DNA of 34,169 nt from Frankia canadensis (GCF_900197875.1 NZ_FZMO01000523.1:1-34169), one strand, 5' to 3'. Shown: positions 18,160 through 26,969, numbered from the stretch's first letter. Numbers and translations are program-made. Notes: a model not told the origin generated them from the letters alone.

Positions 18160-19730
18160 GCGTGGACAACCACCTTCTGCTCGCGCAGACGCAGAAGATC
18201 ACCCCGCCGTCGATCGAGTACTCCTCGCTCAGCCCGCTGCTCATCGTCTTCGCGGTGGCGCTGCTCGGCGTGCTCGTCGACGCGTTCGCGTCCCGTTCGG
18301 CGCGTCGGGTGATCCAGCCGGTGCTCGCCGGCGGTGGTTTCATCGCCGCGCTGGTTGCGGTGGCGGTGCTGCACGGGCGGCGCGCGGTGCTCGCCGCCGG
18401 GGCGGTGGCCATCGACGCGCCGACGCTGTTCATGCAGGGCACGATCCTGGTGTTCGCGCTGCTGTCGGTGCTGTTGGTCGCCGAGCGCCAGCTGGACTCG
18501 TCCGGCGGCGCGATCGTCGCCTCGGCCGCGATCACCCCGGGCTCGAAGGGCTCCACCGCGCAGCGGGTCTCCGCCGACATGCAGACCGAGGCGTACCCGC
18601 TGATGGTCTTCTCGGTGACCGGCATGATGCTGTTCGTCGCCTCGAACAACCTGCTGGTGATGTTCGTGGCGCTGGAGATCCTCTCGCTGCCGCTGTACCT
18701 GCTGGCCGGGCTCGCCCGCCGCCGGCGCCTGCTGTCGCAGGAAGCGGCGATGAAGTACTTCCTGCTCGGCGCGTTCTCCTCGGCGTTCTTCCTCTACGGC
18801 GTCGCGTTCGCCTACGGATTCGCGGGCAGCGTGGAGCTCGGCAAGATCGCCGACGCGGTCGGCACGGTCGGCAAGAACGACATCTACATCTACCTCTCCG
18901 TCGCCCTGATCGGGGTCGGCCTGTTCTTCAAGATCGGCGCCGCGCCGTTCCACTCCTGGACGCCGGACGTCTACCAGGGCTCGCCGACGCCGGTCACCGC
19001 GTTCATGGCCGCCGGCACGAAGGTCGCCGCCTTCGGCGCCCTGCTGCGGGTGTTCTACGTCGCCTTCGGCGGGCTGCGCTGGGACTGGCGGCCCGTGCTG
19101 TGGGCCGTCGCGATCCTCACGATGGTGGTCGGCGCGGTGCTGGCGCTGACCCAGCGCGACATCAAGCGGATGCTCGCCTACTCGGCCATCGCGCACGCCG
19201 GCTTCCTGCTCGTCGGCCTCGCCGGAACGAACACGGACGGCCTGCGCGGCTCGATGTTCTATCTGGTCACGTACGGCTTCACCACGATCGCCGCGTTCGC
19301 CGTGGTCTCGCTGGTCCGCACCAGCGACGGCGAGGCGAGCGACCTGTCCCAGTGGCGGGGGCTCGGGCGCACCTCGCCGCTGCTGGCCGGAACGTTCTCG
19401 TTCCTCCTGCTGGCCCTGGCCGGCATTCCGCTCACCAGCGGCTTCACCGGGAAGTTCGCGGTGTTCCAGGCGGCGATCGAGGGGCACGCCACCCCGCTGG
19501 TCGTCGTCGCCCTGGTCTGCAGCGCGATCGCCGCGTTCTTCTACGTGCGGGTCATCGTGCTGATGTTCTTCTCCGACCCGCTCGCCCAGGGACCCGTCGT
19601 GGTCACCCGGCCGACGCTGACCTTCGCCGCGGCGGGTGTCGGCACGGTCGCGACGCTCGTCCTGGGAGTAGCGCCACAGCCCCTTCTGGACCTCGCGAAT
19701 ACCGCCGCGTCGTCTGGCTTCGTACGCTGA
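18156..19730 (+). CDS. nuoN: NADH-quinone oxidoreductase subunit N
   Basis: The third antiporter-like proton-pumping subunit, 524 residues with about 14 transmembrane helices. Conserved residues are Glu174 (MFVALEILSLPLYLLAGL), Lys200 (EAAMKYFLLGAFSS), and Lys259 with His266 (FFKIGAAPFHSWTPDVYQGS). A hydrophilic loop at ~110-145 is somewhat longer than usual. GTG at 18156 overlaps the nuoM stop as GTGA. It is the last nuo gene. The polyprenyl synthase starts 7 bp beyond, so both probably share a transcript. Confidence 0.96.
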   Translation: MSVDNHLLLAQTQKITPPSIEYSSLSPLLIVFAVALLGVLVDAFASRSARRVIQPVLAGGGFIAALVAVAVLHGRRAVLAAGAVAIDAPTLFMQGTILVFALLSVLLVAERQLDSSGGAIVASAAITPGSKGSTAQRVSADMQTEAYPLMVFSVTGMMLFVASNNLLVMFVALEILSLPLYLLAGLARRRRLLSQEAAMKYFLLGAFSSAFFLYGVAFAYGFAGSVELGKIADAVGTVGKNDIYIYLSVALIGVGLFFKIGAAPFHSWTPDVYQGSPTPVTAFMAAGTKVAAFGALLRVFYVAFGGLRWDWRPVLWAVAILTMVVGAVLALTQRDIKRMLAYSAIAHAGFLLVGLAGTNTDGLRGSMFYLVTYGFTTIAAFAVVSLVRTSDGEASDLSQWRGLGRTSPLLAGTFSFLLLALAGIPLTSGFTGKFAVFQAAIEGHATPLVVVALVCSAIAAFFYVRVIVLMFFSDPLAQGPVVVTRPTLTFAAAGVGTVATLVLGVAPQPLLDLANTAASSGFVR

Positions 19731-19737
19731 CGGTGGT

Positions 19738-20754
19738 ATGAGCGCTATCGGGCTGGACGTCGTGGGGATCAGGACCGATCCTGATCTGGAAAAAGCCGTG
19801 CGAGAAGGTCTCGGCGAGGTGGAGGAGCTGCTGCGCGCGTCGGTGCGCAGCGAGTTCGCCTTCGTCACCGAGACCTCACGGCACCTTGTCGACGCGGGGG
19901 GCAAGCGGTTCCGCCCGATCGTCGTGCTGCTGGCGGCGCAGTTCGCCGATCCACGGGCCAGTGGGGTGGTGCCGGCGGCCGTCGCCATCGAGCTGACGCA
20001 CCTGTCGACGCTGTACCACGACGACGTGATGGACGAGGCTCCCCGCCGTCGCGGGGCGGCGTCCGCCAACGCGCGCTGGACGAACACGGTCGCGATCCTC
20101 ACCGGCGACTACCTGTTCGCCCGGGCCTCCGACATCACCGCCGACCTCGGCCCCGAGGCGACCCGGATCCTCGCCCGGACCATCGCGACGCTGTGCGAGG
20201 GGCAGATCCGGGAGACCATCGGCGCCGCGCCCGGCCAGGATCCGGTGGAGCACTACCTGCGGGTCGTCACCGAGAAGACGTCGTCCCTGATCGCCACATC
20301 CGGCCGGCTCGGCGCGATGCTCGCCGGCGCCGACCCGATCACCGTCGACACGCTGGCGACCTTCGGGGAGCTGTTCGGGGTCGCCTTCCAGCTCTCCGAC
20401 GACATCATCGACGTCGCCTCCGACCCGGCCGACTCGGGCAAGACGCCCGGCACCGACCTGCGGGAGGGTATCCCGACCCTGCCGGTGCTCTACGCGCTGC
20501 AGTCCGAGGACCGCGCGGCGGGTCGGCTGCGGGAGCTCATCACCTCGGACTTCGCCGCGGGCGGCGGGAACCCGGACGAGGGGGTCGCGGAGGCGATCGA
20601 TCTGCTGCGCGGCCATGAGGGGATGGCCCGGGCCCGCCGTGAGCTCGCCGCCTGGTCGAACCGGGCCCGGGAGTGCCTGGCCCCGCTGCCGGACAACGCG
20701 GCGAAGACGGCGCTGCGCTCCCTCACCGACTTCGTCATCGACCGCACGGGCTAG
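19738..20754 (+). CDS. trans-polyprenyl diphosphate synthase (probable menaquinone side-chain synthase)
   Basis: An all-trans prenyltransferase that condenses isopentenyl diphosphate onto an allylic primer, 338 residues. GGKRFRP (~54-60) is the substrate-binding motif. The two aspartate-rich Mg-binding motifs are DDVMD (95-99) and DDIID (221-225). Bulky residues Leu92-Tyr93 before the first motif are compatible with a medium or long chain, but chain length cannot be read with certainty. Its position directly after nuoN, with menG and menJ nearby, points to the menaquinone tail. It could be called hepT, ispB or grcC in other genomes. Start ATG 19738 has GGTGG upstream. Confidence 0.9.
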   Translation: MSAIGLDVVGIRTDPDLEKAVREGLGEVEELLRASVRSEFAFVTETSRHLVDAGGKRFRPIVVLLAAQFADPRASGVVPAAVAIELTHLSTLYHDDVMDEAPRRRGAASANARWTNTVAILTGDYLFARASDITADLGPEATRILARTIATLCEGQIRETIGAAPGQDPVEHYLRVVTEKTSSLIATSGRLGAMLAGADPITVDTLATFGELFGVAFQLSDDIIDVASDPADSGKTPGTDLREGIPTLPVLYALQSEDRAAGRLRELITSDFAAGGGNPDEGVAEAIDLLRGHEGMARARRELAAWSNRARECLAPLPDNAAKTALRSLTDFVIDRTG

Positions 20755-20933
20755 ATCGCGACTCGAGCGACAGGAGGACCCGTTCCCATGTAGGGCCAGG
20801 AGATCTGCCGGGTGCCGGGTCGGCCAGAGACGTCCAGGCGCGGCCCACGGGCGGCGCAGGCGACCTGCGGGAGCGCGTCAGTGGATATCGGGGGCCACGT
20901 CCTCACACAGCCCAGAGGGCCGGCCCGCGGGCC

Positions 20934-20967
20934 GGCGGGGGTCCTCCGTTGTCGGAGCACCCCCGCC
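20934..20967 (+). terminator. Strong hairpin after the nuo/polyprenyl synthase unit
   Basis: GGCGGGGG (20934-20941) pairs with CCCCCGCC (20960-20967). Inside it CTCCG (20944-20948) pairs with CGGAG (20953-20957) around a TTGT loop. Just upstream is an 18-bp perfect palindrome (20919-20936). It lies between converging genes and could act both ways. T-tract is poor, as is common in actinobacteria. Confidence 0.7.
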
Positions 20968-20982
20968 CTTGGCCGGCGGGTC

Positions 20983-23145
20983 TCAGTGACCGGTGGTGCT
21001 GCTGGCGCTCGGCGACGCGGTCGAGTGGCTCGTGGAGCTGTGGAACCACGAGCTGCTCAGCGGGGTGACCTCGACCGGTGACGGGTGGAACGGCAGCGTC
21101 CCGCTGCTGGAGCTGGCGGACGGGCTCGGCGTCGCCGGCTGGCTCGTCGCCGGGCTCGCCGGGTCGAACGGCAGGCTGCCGTCGCCGGACGTCTGGCTCC
21201 TCGACGCGGTCGGGCTGGCTGAGGAGGTCGGGCTGGCCGAGGCGGTGGTGCCGGCGCCGGTGCTCGGGATGAGGCCGCGCAGATCGGTCGGTCCGGTCGC
21301 CGCCTGCTCGTCGCGGGGCACCAGTGTGATCACCGGGATGGGCCCGGTCGTCGGGCTCACCGTCGTCGTGTCGAGCTCGGGCTGGTCCGCGCTCGGCGCG
21401 AGTTGGGCCCGCGGCGGAGTGGTGCGCGTGTGGCCGCGGGAGGCCTGCGAACCCGACGCGCCGAACGTCAGCACACTGGTGCTGCCGCGGTACTGGATCG
21501 TGGGGGTCTCCCCGGCGGCGGTGGCCAGCGGCTGGGTGGTGCTGCCCGGGTCACCGCCGAGGGCCACGCCGGCCACGATGGCCGACAGCCCGGCGAGCGA
21601 GACCGTACCGGCCGCGGCCAGCCGCGCCCGTCCGTTTCCCCGCCTCATCGGCGCGCGGTGCGCCCCGGAAATCCGACCGGCGTCATCGGGCGCCTGGTGA
21701 GCCTCCGACGCCCGACGGGCCGCCGACGTGCGGCTGGCAGCGGCCGTGCGGCTGGCCGCCGGTGAGTGGCTCGCAGTGAAGGACGCGTCGGCGAACCGGT
21801 CGGTGCGGCTACCGGGGGAGGCGAGCCGGGCGGTCGAGGTGAGGGCGCTGTCGCCGTCGGCGGCGTTGCGCGGCCGGGTGGCTGGGCCTGGGCCACCGAC
21901 CTTACGCCGGGTTCGGTCGCCCGCGCCACGAGCCCGCCGACGATCGCCGGACGAACTGCCGTCCCAGCCGTCATCCCCCCAGCCGGCTTCGCCCCAGCCG
22001 GCTTCGCCCCGACGGCTGCCAGGGCCGGTACCGGCCGCGAGCGGGCTCGAGGACAGCGGGCTCGAGGACAGCGGGCTCGAGGACAGCGGGCTGGTCGAGG
22101 CCGGGGCGATGGGCGCGCGCGCGGTGGTGGGCCGCGGGGCCGCGGCGGACGGGGCGCCGCCCGCCGACCGCGCCCGGCGGGCCGTCGTGCTGGCGGACAT
22201 CGGCCCGGTCAGGGTGTCGCGCTCGCCGGGCGGCAGGGAGTTCGGGATGCCAGGGGTGACGACGGCTGCCTGCCCGAAGGAGGCGATCCGCGCCGCGTCG
22301 CGCGCGCTGGTGGTCCCCCGCCCGACCGCGGCCATGGGCTGAGTACCCGTTCCGCGAGGGGCCCCCGCGCCTCGGGCGGTAACTGTATCGAGAGGGGACG
22401 TGCTCCGGACCGGGCCGGCCATGCCAAGCGGACCCGCGAGCGGGCTGGAGGTGCCGAGCGGGTCGGTCGCGGGCGGGCTGGAGGTGCCGAGGGCGGAGAG
22501 CGCGCCGAGCGGGGTCGTGGTGTCGCGAGGGACCGGCGCGCCGAGCGGGGCGGCGGCGTCGAGAGCGGCGGCGAAGCCATCGGGAGCGGTGAACCCGCGA
22601 GGAGCGGTGGTGCCGATGGGAGCGGACGAGCTGACAGGAACGGTGGAACCGGGGGGAGTCACGAGGCCGAGGGGGTCAGCCCCGCGGGCGGGGTGTGCGG
22701 CGCCCTGATAGGGCGGCGTTGCACGCCGCGTCGGCGCGTCCGGCGCCGTGGTGGACTGCCATCCGGTCGGCGTGCTCCAGCCGGCGGGTGCCTCCCAACC
22801 GCTGACGCCTCGCTCGGCCGGGCGGGTGACGTACGCGGTCCGGCTCGGGGAGAAGTCCGCACCGGTGTCGTCGGCGGCGTGGCCGACCCGGGCGCTGGAG
22901 GCCCAGGCGTCGCTCGCGGCCCGGCGCGGCGCGGCAGCGGGCGGGCGGGCGATGCCGACGGCATCGCCGACGACGGCGCTCCACGGGACTGATCCCGGGT
23001 CGCCGCGCGACGCCGCCGGGGCGGGGCCGCGCGGCGTGGACGGGGGAGCGGAGACGTCCGCCGTGATCCGCTCCACGACGATGGCGGAGGTGCTCTGGGC
23101 GGCGGCGCTGTGCCGCGCGTGCCGGCCCGCGGAGTGACTACCCAT
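20983..23145 (-). CDS. Uncharacterised Ser/Thr/Pro/Ala-rich single-span membrane protein
   Basis: A 720-residue protein I cannot assign to a family. Residues 1-~505 are low-complexity, rich in Ala, Pro, Ser, Thr, Arg and Gly. They include many PLG motifs, three PLSSS pentapeptides (15-bp DNA repeat at 22041-22085) and a Trp-Gly cluster (GWGEAGWGDDGW). One hydrophobic segment at ~508-531 (RARLAAAGTVSLAGLSAIVA) follows basic residues, suggesting a type II membrane protein with a ~190-residue exported C-terminus. That part is Ser/Thr-rich and has two similar motifs, SLPFDP and TLPFHP. A clear GGAGG at 23151-23155, 5 nt before the ATG, fixes the start; the frame stays open further to 23286. It stands alone between two terminator-like hairpins. 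A cell-wall or secretion role is only a guess. Confidence 0.7.
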   Translation of the reverse strand: MGSHSAGRHARHSAAAQSTSAIVVERITADVSAPPSTPRGPAPAASRGDPGSVPWSAVVGDAVGIARPPAAAPRRAASDAWASSARVGHAADDTGADFSPSRTAYVTRPAERGVSGWEAPAGWSTPTGWQSTTAPDAPTRRATPPYQGAAHPARGADPLGLVTPPGSTVPVSSSAPIGTTAPRGFTAPDGFAAALDAAAPLGAPVPRDTTTPLGALSALGTSSPPATDPLGTSSPLAGPLGMAGPVRSTSPLDTVTARGAGAPRGTGTQPMAAVGRGTTSARDAARIASFGQAAVVTPGIPNSLPPGERDTLTGPMSASTTARRARSAGGAPSAAAPRPTTARAPIAPASTSPLSSSPLSSSPLSSSPLAAGTGPGSRRGEAGWGEAGWGDDGWDGSSSGDRRRARGAGDRTRRKVGGPGPATRPRNAADGDSALTSTARLASPGSRTDRFADASFTASHSPAASRTAAASRTSAARRASEAHQAPDDAGRISGAHRAPMRRGNGRARLAAAGTVSLAGLSAIVAGVALGGDPGSTTQPLATAAGETPTIQYRGSTSVLTFGASGSQASRGHTRTTPPRAQLAPSADQPELDTTTVSPTTGPIPVITLVPRDEQAATGPTDLRGLIPSTGAGTTASASPTSSASPTASRSQTSGDGSLPFDPASPATSQPATPSPSASSSSGTLPFHPSPVEVTPLSSSWFHSSTSHSTASPSASSTTGH
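21977..22006 (-). repeat. Two tandem 15-bp units in the 720-residue gene
   Basis: CCCCAGCCGGCTTCG (plus-strand reading) occurs at 21977-21991 and 21992-22006. On the coding strand it encodes the GEAGW repeats. Confidence 0.75.
22041..22085 (-). repeat. Three tandem 15-bp units in the 720-residue gene
   Basis: GCGGGCTCGAGGACA (plus-strand reading) is repeated three times exactly, with a partial fourth copy. It encodes the PLSSS pentapeptides. Confidence 0.85.
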
Positions 23146-23150
23146 GGTGA

Positions 23151-23155
23151 CCTCC
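23151..23155 (-). promoter_or_regulatory. Ribosome binding site fixing the start of the 720-residue protein
   Basis: GGAGG on the minus strand, 5 nt before ATG 23145. The longer frame to 23286 has no comparable site, so this decides the start. Confidence 0.75.
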
Positions 23156-23594
23156 GGCAGCAGGGAGTCCGTCGCGGCCGGTCGAACCGTGCTTGTCCCG
23201 CGCGGTGATCGGGCGGAGACGGGCCACGTCGGAAACGACGGCAGGGGCGATGCCCGTGCCAATGACGATGTCCGAGCCAAGGACAATGCCCACCGACGAA
23301 CGCGGACTGACCGCGGACCGCGGGCTGAGGGCTCGATGACCCCGCACTACGCCTCCGGCTGCACTGGTGTTGTGAGCCCCCCCGGGCCGCACGGCACCCC
23401 CACGCGCGATCACAGCGTACCCGACGCCCCGCGAGCCGCGAATACCCGACATATCCTCGGTAAACATGCTGTGAGGCCGTGATGGCGCCGATGTCGCCGG
23501 AGGCCCGCGCGGGCCCCCGCGCGATCGTCCGCCACCGGGCCGACCGGCGCGCGCTTCGGCGACGGTCAGCCCCAGCCGCGTGCGGCGAAACGCA

Positions 23595-23637
23595 CGAGGC
23601 CGGGGCGGCGCGATCCTGCGCGCCTGCCCCGGCCTCG
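23595..23637 (-). terminator. Long-stem terminator of korAB
   Basis: A 12-bp perfect outer stem (23595-23606 with 23626-23637) continues into a 6-bp inner stem (23607-23612 with 23619-23624) with one bulged base and an ATCCTG loop. It begins 28 bp after the korB stop. With 18 paired bases it is one of the strongest hairpins in the window. Confidence 0.85.
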
Positions 23638-23665
23638 CCGGTGTTTCCGCCGGTGGCGGCCCGGA

Positions 23666-24727
23666 TCAGTCGATGGTCCAGGTCTCCCCGCCGGAGATCA
23701 TCGACATCAGGTCGCCCTCTCCCTGCCGTTCCCGAGCGTCGGTGATCTGCCGGTTGAGCGCCTCGTCGTAGGTCGGCGCGTCGACGTTGCGGAAGATGCC
23801 GACGGGGGTGACCCCGTGGGTGTCCCCGGTGATCCGCGAGAGCGCGAAGGCGAGGCTCGGGTCCGCCGCGGCGGCGTCGTGGGTGAGGATGCCGGGGCTG
23901 TCCGCCGACACGATCTCAAGGCTGCCGTCGGCGGCGCGCCGCACGCCCTTGTCGCCCTCGGCCCCGAACAGGAGGGGCTCGCCGTGAACCAGCCGCAGCG
24001 TCACGTCGTCGCGGCTGGTCCGGTCCTTGAGCGGGTCGAAAGCGCCGTCGTTGAAGATGTTGCAGTTCTGGAAGATCTCGACGAACGCCGTGCCGGGGTG
24101 CTCGGCCGCGGCGCGCAGCACCGAGGTGAGGTGCGCGCGGTCGGAGTCGATCGAGCGGCCGACGAACGTCGCCTCGGCGCCGAGGGCGAGCGAGACCGGG
24201 TTGTACGGTCGGTCCAGCGAGCCGAACGGCGTCGACTTGGTGATCTTGCCGACCTCGGAGGTGGGCGAGTACTGCCCCTTGGTCAGGCCGTAGATCCGGT
24301 TGTTGAACATCAGGATCTTGAGGTTCACGTTGCGGCGCAGCGCGTGCAGCAGGTGGTTCCCGCCGATCGACAGCGCGTCGCCGTCGCCGGTGACGACCCA
24401 GACCGACAGGTCCGGCCGCGAGGTGGCGAGCCCCGTGGCGATCGCCGGCGCACGGCCGTGGATGGAGTGCATGCCGTAGGTCTGCAGGTAGTACGGGAAG
24501 CGCGAGGAGCAGCCGATCCCGGAGATGAAGACGATGTTCTCCCGGGCGACCCCGAGGTCGGGCAGGAAGCCCTGCACCGTCGCGAGGATCGCGTAGTCAC
24601 CGCAACCCGGGCACCAGCGCACCTCCTGGTCGGAGGTGAAGTCCTTGCGGCTCTGCTGGGCCGGCGCGGCCGGAACCAGGTCGAGCAGCCGGTTGCTGAT
24701 GCCGGAACGGTTCGTCGTGACGGTCAC
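23666..24727 (-). CDS. korB: 2-oxoacid:ferredoxin oxidoreductase subunit beta (KorB)
   Basis: The thiamine-diphosphate subunit of 2-oxoglutarate (or pyruvate):ferredoxin oxidoreductase, 353 residues. It catalyses CoA-dependent oxidative decarboxylation and reduces ferredoxin. The cofactor motif VVTGDGDALSIGGNH (~111-125) and NNRIYGLTKGQ are present. Likely [4Fe-4S] ligands are Cys39 and Cys42 (WCPGCGDYA), Cys73 (GIGCSSR) and Cys222 (NCNIFN). The GTG start at 24727 overlaps the korA stop as GTGA on the minus strand, so the pair is translationally coupled. The long open frame continuing upstream is the shadow of korA. Two-subunit actinobacterial enzymes of this type, as in Mycobacterium tuberculosis, are oxygen-tolerant and act in a modified TCA cycle; the preference for 2-oxoglutarate is inferred. 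Confidence 0.93.
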   Translation of the reverse strand: MTVTTNRSGISNRLLDLVPAAPAQQSRKDFTSDQEVRWCPGCGDYAILATVQGFLPDLGVARENIVFISGIGCSSRFPYYLQTYGMHSIHGRAPAIATGLATSRPDLSVWVVTGDGDALSIGGNHLLHALRRNVNLKILMFNNRIYGLTKGQYSPTSEVGKITKSTPFGSLDRPYNPVSLALGAEATFVGRSIDSDRAHLTSVLRAAAEHPGTAFVEIFQNCNIFNDGAFDPLKDRTSRDDVTLRLVHGEPLLFGAEGDKGVRRAADGSLEIVSADSPGILTHDAAAADPSLAFALSRITGDTHGVTPVGIFRNVDAPTYDEALNRQITDARERQGEGDLMSMISGGETWTID

Positions 24728-26607
24728 TGGTTGATCACGTCCTCCAAGACGCCGGCCAGTTCTGCCGCCTTGAACGGCAGTCCGCGGACCTGGTTGTAGC
24801 CGATCGCGTCGACGAGGTACTCGGCCCGGATCAGGGTCCGCAGCTGGCCGAGGTTCATCTCGGGGATGAGCACCTTGTCGTACGACCGCAGGACCTCCCC
24901 GGTGTTGGCCGGGAAGGGGTTGAGGTGGCGCAGGTGCGCCTGGGCGACGTGCAGGCCCTTGGCCCGCACCCGCCGGCAGCCGGCCGCGATCGGGCCGAAG
25001 GTGGATCCCCAGCCGAGCACCAGCACGCGGGCCCGGCCGGAGGGGTCGTCCACCTCCAGCGGGGGGATGTCGTTCGCGATGCCGGCGACCTTGGCCGCGC
25101 GCAGCCGGACCATCCGGTCGTGGTTGGCCGGGTCGTAGGAGATCGTGCCCTGGCCGTCGGACTTCTCGATGCCGCCGATGCGGTGCTCGAGGCCGGCGGT
25201 GCCGGGGATCGCCCACGGGCGGGCGAGGGTCTCCGGGTCGCGCAGGTACGGCCAGAACTCCGGCCCCTTGGCCCCCGTGTGGTTGGGCTCGGTGGCGAAC
25301 TCGACGCGCAGGTCGGGCAGCTCGTCGCGGGTCGGCAGCAGCCACGGCTCCGAGCCGTTGGCCAGATAGCCGTCGGAGAGCAGGAACACCGGCGTGCGGT
25401 ACTTCGTGGCGAGCCGCGCGGCCTCGACCGCGGCGTCGAAGCAGTCGCCGGGGGAGCGCGGCGCCACGATCGGCACCGGGGCCTCGCCGTTGCGGCCGAA
25501 CATCGCCTGCAGGAGGTCGGCCTGCTCGGTCTTGGTCGGCAGCCCGGTGGACGGGCCACCGCGCTGGATGTCGACGATGACCAGCGGCAGCTCCAGGCTC
25601 ACCGCGAGGCCGATGGTCTCGCTCTTGAGCGCGACGCCGGGGCCGGAGGTCGTGGTGATGCCCAGCGAGCCGCCGAAGGACGCGCCGAGCGCGGCGCCGA
25701 TGCCGGCGATCTCGTCCTCGGCCTGGAACGTCCGCACGCCGAACCGCTTGTGCTTGCTCAGCTCGTGCAGGATGTCCGACGCCGGGGTGATCGGGTAGGA
25801 CCCGAGGAAGACGGGCAGCCCGGTCAGTTCGCCGGCGGCGACCAGCCCGTAGGACAGCGCCAGGTTGCCGCTGATACGCCGGTACGTGCCCGACTTCATT
25901 CTGGCCGGGGCCACCTCGTAGGTGACCGTGAACGACTCGGTCGTCTCGCCGTAGTTGAACCCGGCGCGGAAGGCCGCGACGTTGGCGGCCGCGATCTCCG
26001 GCCGCTTCGCGAACTTCTTCTCCAGGAAGGCGACCGTGCCCTCGGTGGGCCGGTGGTAGAGCCAGCTCATGAGGCCCAGGGCGAACATGTTCTTCGCCCG
26101 CTCGGCCTCCTTCTTGTTGACCCCGCCGCCACCGTCCGTGGCGTGCACGGCGTTGACGGTCATCGAGGTCAGCGGGACCCGGTGGACGACGTACGGGTCG
26201 ACCGTGCCGTCGGTCAGGGGGTCCGTCGCGTACCCGGCCTTCTTCAGGTTGCCGCTCGTGAACGCGTCCGTGTTCACGATGAGATTGGCGCCCGGCGGCA
26301 GATCCTTGAGATTCGCCTTCAATGCGGCGGGATTCATCGCGACCAGGACGTCCGGTGCGTCACCCGGGGTGAGGATGTCGTGGTCGGAAAAATGTAGCTG
26401 GAATCCGGATACGCCGGCCGGGGTGCCGGCTGGGGCGCGGATTTCCGCCGGGAAGTCCGGGAGCGTCGACAGGTCGTTGCCGAACGTGGCGGTCTCGCTC
26501 GTGAACTGTTCTCCGGTAAGTTGCATACCGTCGCCGGAGTCGCCCGCAAAGCGCACGACGACCCGGTCGAGTCGACGGGTCTCCCTCTCCCTGACCTGCT
26601 CAGACAC
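24724..26607 (-). CDS. korA: 2-oxoacid:ferredoxin oxidoreductase subunit alpha (fused gamma-alpha, KorA)
   Basis: The large subunit of the same enzyme, 627 residues. An N-terminal gamma-type domain (~15-205, starting VVVRFAGDSGDGMQLTGEQF) is fused to the alpha-type pyrimidine-binding domain, which carries LGSYPITPASDILHELSKHK from ~268. EDEIAGIGAALGASFGG and TTSGPGVALKSE follow, with the C-terminal transketolase-like domain after that. The start is GTG 26607: GAGGAGG lies 9 nt upstream at 26617-26623. The alternative ATG at 26634 would have no site. Ferredoxin is the expected electron acceptor, but no ferredoxin gene is in the window. Divergently transcribed from the DUF2520 gene. Confidence 0.93.
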   Translation of the reverse strand: MSEQVRERETRRLDRVVVRFAGDSGDGMQLTGEQFTSETATFGNDLSTLPDFPAEIRAPAGTPAGVSGFQLHFSDHDILTPGDAPDVLVAMNPAALKANLKDLPPGANLIVNTDAFTSGNLKKAGYATDPLTDGTVDPYVVHRVPLTSMTVNAVHATDGGGGVNKKEAERAKNMFALGLMSWLYHRPTEGTVAFLEKKFAKRPEIAAANVAAFRAGFNYGETTESFTVTYEVAPARMKSGTYRRISGNLALSYGLVAAGELTGLPVFLGSYPITPASDILHELSKHKRFGVRTFQAEDEIAGIGAALGASFGGSLGITTTSGPGVALKSETIGLAVSLELPLVIVDIQRGGPSTGLPTKTEQADLLQAMFGRNGEAPVPIVAPRSPGDCFDAAVEAARLATKYRTPVFLLSDGYLANGSEPWLLPTRDELPDLRVEFATEPNHTGAKGPEFWPYLRDPETLARPWAIPGTAGLEHRIGGIEKSDGQGTISYDPANHDRMVRLRAAKVAGIANDIPPLEVDDPSGRARVLVLGWGSTFGPIAAGCRRVRAKGLHVAQAHLRHLNPFPANTGEVLRSYDKVLIPEMNLGQLRTLIRAEYLVDAIGYNQVRGLPFKAAELAGVLEDVINQ

Positions 26608-26616
26608 CTTCAGTAA

Positions 26617-26623
26617 CCTCCTC
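26617..26623 (-). promoter_or_regulatory. Ribosome binding site fixing the korA start
   Basis: GAGGAGG on the minus strand, 9 nt before GTG 26607. It lies inside the longer frame from ATG 26634 and therefore favours the shorter protein. Confidence 0.75.
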
Positions 26624-26940
26624 GGGTACCGCACCAGCCTACCGGCTGTAGCAATGAGACGCGTGCGGCGTGCCGGGTCGGCCGATCGTTCGATGCAGCT
26701 CGCCGATCGGGCCCGAAATTGTGATCTAGGAAAGCTCTGTCATAGGGTGATTGGTTGTCGACTCTGCGTATGTGCACCTGCCCTGGCGTCGCCCCGGAGT
26801 GCTTCGCCCTGGAGTGACCGTTCGTGTCCGGACGGCTGGGGATGCGTCGGGCCGCCCGAACGCGGAACGGATCCGCCGGAATCGAAAAGGCCTCCGGTAG
26901 TGCTTTCGGTACGGCGGTGTCCGGTGCTTTTGTCGGGGAA

Positions 26941-26969
26941 TTGACACTCCCGGGACGCCATGTGATTAC
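26941..26969 (+). promoter_or_regulatory. Candidate housekeeping promoter for the DUF2520 gene
   Basis: A perfect -35 TTGACA (26941-26946), a 17-bp spacer, then GATTAC (26964-26969) preceded by TGT, which suits an extended -10. Predicted leader ~138 nt to ATG 27114. Confidence 0.5.

Larger units (their letters stand above)
23146..23665. other. Intergenic region upstream of the 720-residue gene and downstream of korB
   Basis: This is 520 bp. It contains the korB terminator (23595-23637) and, on the minus strand, a possible -10 TACGCT (23419-23414) that would give the 720-residue gene a leader of ~260 nt. A 109-codon minus-strand frame starting at 23467 has no ribosome site and no recognisable family, so I do not call it. 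Confidence 0.55.

Noticed and set aside
18075-20102. 675-codon minus-strand frame opposite nuoN and the polyprenyl synthase
   Set aside because: Same shadow effect; the plus-strand genes have full family motifs.
21766-22992. 408-codon plus-strand frame inside the 720-residue gene
   Set aside because: Arg/Gly-rich without a start signal or membrane/signal features; the opposite strand has a strong ribosome site and a coherent membrane segment.
23138-23467. 109-codon minus-strand frame upstream of the 720-residue gene
   Set aside because: No ribosome site, no recognisable family, and it runs into the next start; more likely leader sequence.
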